Assembly: GCF_000005505.3 (NCBI RefSeq)
Contig: NC_016133.3
Coordinates: forward strand, 26,452,508-26,516,507
DNA: 64,000 nucleotides
Direction of reading: 5' to 3'
Origin: Brachypodium distachyon
Taxonomy: Eukaryota > Streptophyta > Magnoliopsida > Poales > Poaceae
Shown: piece after piece, positions 56,354-64,000 of the stretch
How positions within the stretch are numbered: position 1 is the stretch's first letter
Layout of the letters: every line of letters begins with the position of its first letter
Made by a program: the position numbers and the translations under genes
Notes under the pieces: model-generated
What the model saw: only the letters and a program-made list of their open reading frames with translations
Databases searched by the model: none
Told to the model about the DNA's origin: nothing

Positions 56354-57340
56354 GACCTCCCGAGTAAACTCGAGGAAGAACTCGTCGATCTACTTCGAAA
56401 GAATTCCGATCTCTTCGCTTGGTCACCTTTCGACATGGGAGGAGTCCCGCGCGACGTCATGGAGCATCGCCTCGCCGTGAGACCCGACAAAGCTCCCGTA
56501 AAGCAAAAGCTTCGGAAGCTCTCCACCGAGCGAAGAGAAGTCATCAAGCAAGAAATCACCAAACTCTCCTACGCCGAGCTCATCCGAGAAGTTTGGCACC
56601 CTGAATGGTTAGCCAATCCGGTCTTGGTAAAGAAAGCCAACGGCAAGTGGTGAATGTGTGTCGACTTTACCGACTTGAATAAGGCATGCCCCAAGGATGA
56701 CTACCCGCTCTCTCGGATCGACCAACTGGTCGACTCCACGGCGGGATGCGAAAGGTTGAGTTTCTTGGACACCTATTCGGGGTATCACCAAGTCCACATG
56801 GCCAGGGAAGACGAGGAAAAGACCAGCTTCATCACTCCCATCGGCACTTTCTGCTATCGCAGAATGCCTTTTGGTTTGAGGAACGCCAGCGCAACTTTCC
56901 AACGCCTCCTCAGCCTCATCCTCAAAGAACAATTGGGGAGAAACGCCGAAGTCTACGTTGACGACGCTGTCATCAAAAGTCAAATTGCGAAAACCCATCC
57001 CAAGGACTTGCAAGAAACCTTCGACAATCTCCGCAAGTATGGCGTAAAGCTCAATCCGGAAAAGTGCGCATTCGGAGTTCGAGGAGGAAAACTCTTGGGC
57101 TTCCTTGTCTCTCAACGAGGGATCGAGGCCAACCCGGAGAAAATCCAGGCCATCCTAGAGATGGAGCCTCCTCGCTCCGTCAAAGATGTGCAACGCCTAG
57201 CAGGAAGAATGGCGGCCTTGGGACGATTCGTCGCCCGGTCAGCCAAGAAGGGTCTTCGTTTTTTCAATGCCTTGAGAAGCCTCGACAACTTTGAGTGGAC
57301 CGACAAAGTTCAAAGGGCCTTCAAAGAGCTCACCGTCGAC
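56354..57340 (+). pseudogene. Tat copy C reverse transcriptase
   Basis: RT motifs: DMGGVPRDVMEHRLAVRPD, KQKLRKLSTERREVI, WLANPVLVKKANGKW, then a TGA at 56651-56653 and MCVDFTDLNKACPKDDYPL, SGYHQVHMAREDEEKTSF, MPFGLRNASATFQRL, the catalytic YVDDAVIKS and LGFLVSQRGIEANPEK. The stop stands where the family has Arg (KWRMCVDF), so CGA to TGA is likely. A frameshift near 57325 leads into the RNase H frame. Confidence 0.93.
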
Positions 57341-58301
57341 CCCTCCACTTCTCACGAGCCCAAAGCAGGGGGAGCCTTTGCTCCTGTACCTTGCCGTGAC
57401 CTCGGTCGCCGTAAGTGTAGCACTTGTGAAGGAAGAAGACGGGTCACAACGCCCGGTATATTACGTGAGCGAAGCTTTGGGAGGAGCAAATGGTCCATAC
57501 ACCCAGATCGAGAAGATCGCATATGCCCTCCTCATGGCCTCTCAAAAACTCCGTCATTACTTCATGGGCCACACCATCATGGTGCCAACTACCTTCCCAC
57601 TCAAGGAAGTCTTCGGCAATAAGGAGGCCACCGAAAGAATCGCCAAATGGGCAACAGAATTGGCTCCCTTCTCGTTGGAACTCACAGCGAGAACGGTCAT
57701 AAAATCCCAAGTCCTAGCTGACATTGTGGCCGAGTGGCATGCTCCACTAGCCCCGCCGGAAGAAATCACATCCAAGACCGAGGCCCCCAAACCACATTGG
57801 ATAATGAGTTTCGATGGCTCTAAGCGCCTCGACGGTGCGGGGGCTGGAGTCATACTCATCGGCCCCGAAGGCAAGATCTTGGAGTATGCCGCCCATCTTG
57901 ACTTCAATGCCACCAACAATATGGCAGAATATGAGGCTCTCCTTCTCGGACTTCGATTCGCCAAGGCCATGGGAGTCCGACACCTTCTCATCCAAGGAGA
58001 CTCCCAACTGGTGATAAACCAAATGGACAAGTCATATCAATGCCTTGATGAAAGAATGAAGAAATATATCAAAGAAGTTTGCAAGATGGAACGGTATTTC
58101 CTGGGCATGGAGGCGCGACGCATTCCACGAGGAGAAAATCACCTAGCCGACAGGTTAGCCCGAACGGCCGGTTCCAAAGAACCGCTGCCACCCGGTGCAT
58201 TCTTTGAAGTGATTCGCGCCCAATCTCTAAAGGAAGAAGCCGACACCCTTGACGAAGCTTCAAAGACCAGCATGGTAATCGACACTCCACCTCTTGGATG
58301 A
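57341..58301 (+). pseudogene. Tat copy C RNase H and archaeal-type RNase H
   Basis: The first domain has EPLLLYLAVTSVAVSVALVK, VYYVSEALGGANGPYTQIEK and KLRHYFMGHTIMV. The second has MSFDGSKRLDGAGAGV with the first Asp, NNMAEYEALLLGLRFA with Glu, QGDSQLVINQM with Asp, and ENHLADRLARTAG with the final Asp. All four catalytic acids of the archaeal-type domain are present and the frame is open from about 57325 to 58301. Copy B begins 55 bases later. Confidence 0.92.
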
Positions 58302-58356
58302 CACCGATTATCCGCGTCTTGAAGGGCGAGGTGCACGAAGAAGCGGAATGCCCGAG

Positions 58357-59245
58357 TGTCGGAGCACGGGTCTCCTGCACCGGGGAAGCCGAGCACCCCC
58401 TTTTTTGTTCGGTGGAGGGCGAAGGTGATTGCTCCGGCGATCGCCGGCGTGATGAAAGACACGAAGTGTTCATGCGTGAGTTTACCCAGGTTTGGGCCAC
58501 CCGGAGGTGTAACACCCTACGTCCTGGTTGAAGTTGTATTCACGAATATTTGTGTGTGTTTTACAGGGTGCCCCGGGGGGTTCCCTGGGAGCTACTTGCT
58601 CTCCTTAGAGAGTTTTCTGCCTACGGGAGCGATACTCCTTGCTACTACTGACTATTGCTCTAACTGGGCTTGGAACCCTTTGACCGGTGGCATTGGTCCT
58701 CCTTTTATAGACAAAGGGATACCATAGGTGCCGATGCATGTAGCGCGACACGTCTCCTACACGCGTGTCATCCCCACAGGAATTACACTACTGTTGATCC
58801 ACTCTGGGCGCCATGCAGCGCCCAGGCCACTGTACACGGTAGAAAAAATGTATTATAGGGTAGACGCCCTAGCCTTGCCCTGCCGATGTGACTCCTGTCG
58901 GTGCATTAAATGCACTGCGTCCGCTGTCTCGTTCTGTCTTCACTGTTTCTACGGGCCCCACCTGCATGCCCGAGCGCGGGTTGCTGGGGAGCCCCTTCCA
59001 AGCTAGCGCACCCGGCCAGTTGCCGGGGCAGTGTTCTTTCCACTTCCCGAGACCAGAGTTCCCGGGTACCCACCGAAGCGGGTGCTTCTCCTGTCTCGGC
59101 CCTTGGCTCTGTCTTCACTGACGACCGTCTCCTTGGGGCGGGCTTCCCGGGCCTATCGTTCCCGGGAGGCCAACCTGGCGGGGCTTTGTCACAAGCGACC
59201 CACGCGTCCAGTATCAGTGGGACCCCGTGGGCCACTGGTATGACA
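58357..59245 (-). repeat. Tat copy B 3' LTR (889 bp)
   Basis: On the minus strand it starts TGTCATACCAGTGGCCC at 59245 and ends GCTCCGACA at 58357. TATAAAAGG on that strand lies at 58709-58701, and the conserved Tat block at 58482-58527. Next to its start is CTGAGGGCTAC (59256-59246, minus strand), the polypurine tract. Confidence 0.9.
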
Positions 59246-59580
59246 GTAGCCCTCAGGCGTGGGCCGGCATCCTTGAGGCCCCGGTGAGTGCTATCCTTGG
59301 TCGGTGGCCAGGCTACGCCCTATCCGACTCGTGGGTCCCCAGGGGAGTACCCCGGCACCCGGCCTTGTGGGCCGCATTTACAGTTCCACTCTTCCGAGCG
59401 AAACGGCCGGGCGAACGATTTCGTGCCTTATCCCCCATAATCACCGGAGAGTTAAGGCCACGTCGCGCACCCCCATCTTAATTCCTGATTCTTTAGGGCA
59501 CTTTATTGCCGATCGTGGGGGTGTCCGTTGAAGCTCGCCAGCCCTGATAAATACCTGAGGCTGGCGGTGGGCAGTCCCCA
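59246..59580 (+). promoter_or_regulatory. Upstream region of the copy B aORF
   Basis: The 335 bases between the 3' LTR and the aORF hold a TGATAAATACC string at 59545-59555 that could serve as TATA box for plus-strand transcription. No ORF of its own. The promoter call is inference from the need for an antisense transcript. Confidence 0.35.
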
Positions 59581-62500
59581 TTGTTTCCTATTTCCGCCAT
59601 TGCCCCCCAAGCTGCCCGCGCCCCAACTCCAGCCAAATCACTCCCCAACTCCCACCGATGTCTTCCAAGGGCTAGAACCGACCCAAGGGGAGCACCAGCA
59701 AAGGAGAGAAGCGCGAGAAGGCCAGCAAGAAAGAGCTATCAGACCGAGCCCAGAAGGATGAAGAGATGTGGGCCAAATTCGCCTCTTCCCCCCGGGTACA
59801 ACGGCGAGGGGGTGGATAAGATGGTCCTGGCACTCGCCACCAAGCATAATGAGTATGGGCCGACGTGGGTTCTCCCCATTGGCACAGAGCGCGACCTGCA
59901 GTACTTTCGGATCTTCGGGAGGTTCATCCTAGCTGGGTTCATGCCGCCACATTCCTTTTTCCTCTCTGCCATCATGGAGACCTACGGGCTCATTTTGGCT
60001 CAAATGCACCCCACGTTCTTCTTCACATTGGCTGTCTTCCAACACCTCTGTGAAGCATTCGCGGGGATGATGCCGTCGGTGGCTCTGTTTCGCCACTACT
60101 ACTATCCGAGGATGGAGGCGAAGGCTCCCCTGTCGTCGGGTGTGGTGTTCCGGTTCCGCGACAGGCTCAAGTCAGAGTTCATCCGGCTGGGGAAGAAGAA
60201 GATCTAGCACGAGTGGCGCCGCGACTGGTGCTGGGTGCGCACCGACGAGCTCCAGAAATTCCACGAGGAGCCCCTAGGACCCCCAAAGGGCTCTGACGAC
60301 TGGACACTTCGCGACCAGAAGGACGAGGAGCTAGCCCTGATCTGCGCCAACACTAGGGCACTCCGCGAGGCTGGGCTCACGGACACGGTTTGTGGCGCGC
60401 CCCTTCATCGGGAGGCGCATGGCCCCCCTGCAGCGGTGCTCACATCCAGCATGGTTGTATACCGGGCCGGGCGACCGAACCCGGCTGCAGCGCACTGAGC
60501 TCTTGCCGGAAGAGGTGCAGTTCTGGGTGAAGGGCATCATCGGCGAGGACAAAGCCTTCCGGTTGCCGCCGCTCGGAGCACACCAGCTCCACCTCGGGAT
60601 ACCGAACACGGGAGCCCGGGATCTCCCACTCTACGATGAGTGGGGGATCGTGGAGAAACACTCGGTGCAGCCCTCCCCCCCGCCACCCAGGCCTCGCAAG
60701 GGAAAGGAGCTGGCTTCCGATTCGGGGAAGGGGGGCCAGGACCAGGGCTCCACCAGGTCGGAGGACTCGGACTCCGACGACTCCTCGCTGGGCGTCGGAG
60801 GAGACTCTGACGACGACGACAACGGCGGCGGCGCTCCCCCGGAAGCCAGCGGGGTCGCGCCGAAGGAGGACGATGACGAAGATGACATCCCCTTGGTGAG
60901 GCGGTCTGCGGCGGAGCGAGCGCGCAGAAAGGAGGCCAGCCCACAGCCTAAGGAGCCTCACGCCGATGCAGGGACTGGGGCCTCTGACGGCAGCGGTGCG
61001 GCTGTAGCAGCCGCCCCGGCTACCCCGGCGGCTCTGCCAGTTCCCCCCGTACTAAGCGGCCCCCCGACGAGGAGCATCCTAACAGACAGGGTGCTCAAGC
61101 TCAACCCTCCGGGGTGAGTTTGACGTTGCTCTAAACACTTTGGTTTTCAGAAATTTTACATATCTTGTTAGCTTACTTTTATATTTCCCAGGTCTTCGAG
61201 GAAGAGGGGGTAGGCCAGCACTTCGCCGCTGGCCCCGACCAAGAAGCCTCGCCCGATGTCGGGTGGCGGTGACCAAGACGCCGCTGATGCGGCTGTCACT
61301 GCGGCGGCAGCGGCGGCTGGGGACACAAGGGTCCCTGACTCAAGCTCACAGGGCACCGGCCTGGCGGCAGGTATGTGCAAGCTCAAATATTTCTTTCACT
61401 TACCTGCGCCATCTCCTAGATTGACGCAGGTGCTCTTCGTGCAGTTGCTGCGGATGCTCCGGCTACGCCCGCGCCCACCGAGGTGCGGATAATCGACCTC
61501 ACCGGCGAGGTCGACGAGGATGCTCCGGAGGAGGTTGGCTCCGCCGGAACCCTCCAGCAACCTGCCCCGGTGTATGCCGGGGACGCGACTTTTGCCACAG
61601 GTGACGCCACACAGACGGTGCTGCCTGCGGCAAGTGGCATGTGGCAGTCTCTGCCAGCCGAAGCAAGCAGCGGCGCCTTGGAGAAGCACCCGAGGCCCCA
61701 GCCCGCCCCTTTGGATGGGCAAGGAGCGGCAGGGCTCGGCCAAGTCGGAGGCGTGTCATCAAACCTTGACGCGGCCTCGGGGTCGCAGACGGTTGCGGCG
61801 GGGTCCTCCTCCTCTGCCGGAGCTGCCTTCAGCCTGGGAGAAGGGGAGCTCGCCGGGCGGTCGTCGGGTCGGATCGCTTTCGACCCCAGCGTATTCCAAC
61901 AGGGGCACCAAGTGATCGACAACATCCAGCAGCAACAGCAGATGTTCGTCGATTTCTTCAACGACGCGCAGCAGCACCATGCTCGTGGGGTGGCGGAACT
62001 GGGCGCCGCGCGACGGGAGGCGGAGGAGCAGCGCACTGAGCTGCAACGGCTCCGAGGGGAGGTCTAGCAGGCGCAGCAAACTAGGACAGCGCCCGCTGTG
62101 CAAGGGGTGCCGGAGGCTGAAGTCCTCCGGCAACAATGGGACCTCCAGCAAGAGCACTAGCGGGAGCTCGAACTGGTGAAGGCCATGCATGCCAAGAGCG
62201 AGGAAGAGCACCAGGCGGCTCTGGACTCGTTCCAGGTGCGTCTCCGGGAGAAGACGGACTTACTGTCCCACTACTCCCTGGAGATCCAGTGCCTCTGTCG
62301 TGAGGTCGGAGAGCTGGAGACGGCGACTGCGACGGCAGCCGAAGCCTCGGCACGCCGGGAGAAAGAGCTGCAAGACCAGGCTCGCTCCTGGGAGCACGAG
62401 CGGGCGGGGCAGCGCAAGGCTGCCCAGGATGCCGGCTCGTCCCTTCAGGGCAAGCTTGACATGGCACGGCAAAGAGCTCCGGCACGTCGACGAGGACAAC

Positions 62501-63053
62501 ACCAAGAAGGCGTCCGAGATCGGCAAGCTGAAGTCCGAATGCCGCGAGCACAAGCGGCAGACCCAGGAGGCTCGCGGTGCGTGCAACCGAGCTGCGGGCA
62601 CGCAGGATGGGGGAGGTAGCTAGGCTGAACAAGCTGGTGGACTCGGCGGTGGAGGCGCTGCAGGGGTTCGACATCCCAGTGACCTCCTTCGATGGGGCGA
62701 ACATGGGCAACTTCGCCTCCTTTTTTGCAGACTTCGTCGGCCGGGTGCACGGCTTGCAGAACTGCGTCACGAACTTCGGGGACCGGCAGGTCGGCCTTGC
62801 AGCCGAGCAGGTCGTCGGGCAAATCCTTACCCGGGTCCACTCCGCCCATCCTGACTTCGATGCCTGATCAGATGAGGAAGACGCCAAGACCCACCGGGAA
62901 GCGGTGCAGGGCATGGTGGACGAGATGGTGGCGCGGATGCAGGGCAAGGTCGATGAAGCCGAAGCTGTCGACGAGGAGGCCGCCAGAGAAGCCCCCGGCA
63001 TCGAGGAGGCACCTGACGCCGAAGCAGCCGCCTCGGGAGCACCTCGTGCATAA
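59581..63053 (+). pseudogene. Tat additional ORF, copy B (PF04195-type domain, coiled coil, introns)
   Basis: The N-terminal domain has LPPGYNGEGVDKMVLALATK, RIFGRFILAGFMPPHSFF, PTFFFTLAVFQHLCEAFAG and FRFRDRLKSEFIRL, the putative gypsy type transposon domain. A TAG at 60205-60207, HEWRRDWCWVRTDE, a frameshift near 60395 and LLPEEVQFWVKGIIGEDKAF follow, then an acidic Ser-rich region (SEDSDSDDSSLGVGG). Two possible introns are 61114-61191 (GTGAGT...CCCAG) and 61371-61429 (GTATGT...CGCAG). The last part has FDPSVFQQGHQVIDNIQQQQ, a coiled coil with TAG at 62065-62067 and 62158-62160, a frameshift near 62465, and an end at 63051-63053. Function is unknown. It matches copy A's aORF in domain order. 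Confidence 0.8.
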
Positions 63054-63090
63054 TTATCTGCTCATTTTTGGTTTTTACTTTCCTGCAAGT

Positions 63091-63103
63091 GGCGCAAGGC
63101 GCC
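63091..63103 (+). other. Small hairpin in the 3' UTR of the copy B aORF
   Basis: GGCGC, loop AAG, GCGCC, 38 bases after the stop; the counterpart of 1594-1606. Confidence 0.5.
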
Positions 63104-63199
63104 TTAGAACTCCTTTGTGTTAGCCCTCTCTTGTCATTCTAAATGCTATTTTTGAACTTGTTTGTTCAGGTTTTAATATATCCAATGTTATTTTACTTG

Positions 63200-63475
63200 C
63201 TTTTCCGCCTAAGACTAACTTGTTGGGGAAGGGCTCTGTCCTTCCCGAGTTTTAACCTTGCGCATCCGGGGACTTGCCAACTACGTGCTCGGCCAGACTA
63301 GGGACCCGGGACGGACCCGCGGTGCCGACCTAGGACCGAACAGCAGCGGCCAGTAACTCCGCCTGCAGGTTAACTACCCCAGCACGCACGCCTTCGGGAC
63401 GGACACGCGAGCCACATGTGGGGGGCGTCCTTCCCCCGCAAGCGTCCTTCCTACGCTCTAGCTACATGAGGACTG
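63200..63475. repeat. Single copy of the Tat spacer unit
   Basis: Matches the two units at 1680-2343 (GGTGCCGACCTAGGACCGAA, GTTAACTACCCC, CCCCCGCAAGCGTCC). Present once here. Confidence 0.75.
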
Positions 63476-63900
63476 AGCTTACCCATCTTTACCCTACATG
63501 TCAGATTCTTGCAATGCCAAAGGTGTATAGCAAAAATTTTCGAAATGCACGAAAAACAACACAAACTGGATAACCTCCTGCCTCCCAGGCCCCGGGCACT
63601 GAAGAGTCGACCTCAGACTTGGGTGTGAGCATTCTCAAAGTTCCATGGTGCTTTGCCGGCACGTAGCACATTGCGGACGGGTCCGGCAACTGCTAGGCCT
63701 CGTTCCAGGGTGTCCCGGCAACGAGCTTGGTTTTCGGGGTTCCGACAGCCCCCTGCTCACAGCCAAGGATGAGGAGGCAATTCTGTGCACCAACAGCAGA
63801 AGACAGAAGCTCACATTAATAGTAAAGCATAATATTCATTGAAACAACACTTATCTTTATTCAACTTTGTGCTAGTGGATTACAATCGGGCCTTGCCCGG

Positions 63901-64000
63901 CTACACTAGCTTCAAGAGGCACGCTGCAGCAGCGTCACCCGTGGGTAAGGCGCCATCGTTGCACGGGTAGAACTTGCGTAGGTGCTCAATGTTACAGCTA
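63901..64000 (-). pseudogene. Last codons of Tat copy B pol (integrase C-terminus, partial)
   Basis: The minus strand reads NIEHLRKFYPCNDGALPTGD and ends at a TAG at 63903-63901. NIEHLRKFYP is identical to the integrase end of copy A, which then stops at once. Whether the rest of this pol is intact cannot be seen. Confidence 0.8.

Larger units (their letters stand above)
50159..58356 (+). mobile_element. Tat-lineage Ty3/gypsy element, copy C (3' end removed by copy B)
   Basis: Plus-strand order: LTR, gag, protease, RT, RNase H and archaeal-type RNase H, so this is also a Tat element. It differs from copies A and B in gag sequence and orientation. Gag is split by a solo LTR (51892-55040), and integrase onwards is displaced by copy B, which begins at 58357. 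Stops and frameshifts make it inactive. Confidence 0.9.
58357..64000 (-). mobile_element. Tat-lineage element copy B (continues past the window)
   Basis: Inserted into copy C; the left flank is CCGAG (58352-58356), the right TSD lies outside. Minus-strand element: 3' LTR at 58357-59245, aORF on the plus strand at 59581-63053, spacer with one copy of the 330-bp unit, and the last codons of pol at 63901-64000. The layout mirrors copy A (1-9778), and the spacer strings agree. Confidence 0.9.

Overview
The window looks like nuclear DNA from a grass (Poaceae). Evidence: plant-type Ty3/gypsy Tat and Tekay retrotransposons, CACTA transposons with TNP2 and Ulp1 genes, hAT and Stowaway MITEs, a tRNA-derived SINE, LINE relics, and two host genes with plant gene structure (an intron-containing MOB1 and a secreted cystatin-like protein). 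I see no bacterial operon, CRISPR array or rRNA gene. The species cannot be fixed from sequence alone.

Layout. 1-9778: a Tat-lineage Ty3/gypsy element (copy A) read on the minus strand (gag, protease, RT, RNase H, second 'archaeal' RNase H, integrase), followed by a repeat-rich spacer and an additional ORF (aORF) on the opposite strand. 9779-17164: a 5'-truncated Tekay chromovirus with integrase-chromodomain and a 3.5-kb 3' LTR. 17165-22153: Tat LTR and aORF fragments (copy D). 22437-25346: a SINE, a hairpin and a LINE relic. 26083-26466: a short secreted cystatin-like gene with an hAT MITE just downstream. 27041-28531: a second LINE relic on the minus strand. 28620-39206: an older CACTA fragment carrying a gene-like transcription unit, invaded by a Tat deletion derivative (29045-31045, TSD CGATT) and by a complete 6.9-kb CACTA (31878-38759, TSD TCC). 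39358-41200: a Tat 3' end and a fragment of a second CACTA. 41640-45503: an apparently intact seven-exon MOB1 gene on the minus strand, with a 1.1-kb retroposon in its last intron. 46131-46519: a Stowaway-like MITE. 47969-50085: a broken hAT transposase gene holding a 256-bp solo LTR. 50159-58356: Tat copy C on the plus strand, its gag split by a 3.1-kb Tekay-type solo LTR (51892-55040, TSD GCAAA). 58357-64000: Tat copy B, inserted in C, with the same antisense architecture as A; its pol continues past the window.

How it fits together. The window is mostly a nested record of insertions, and five of them can be delimited to the base by target-site duplications. The only sequences that look like working host genes are MOB1 (kinase co-activator) and the cystatin-like gene. 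The most interesting TE-level signals are the antisense, intron-bearing aORF seen in three Tat copies, a short block shared by the LTRs of unrelated-looking Tat families, hypervariable tandem repeats beside the Tat aORF, and the CACTA-borne Ulp1-like protease with its catalytic residues preserved. Several frameshifts sit exactly at G/C homopolymers of 11-18 bases, which may be assembly artefacts.
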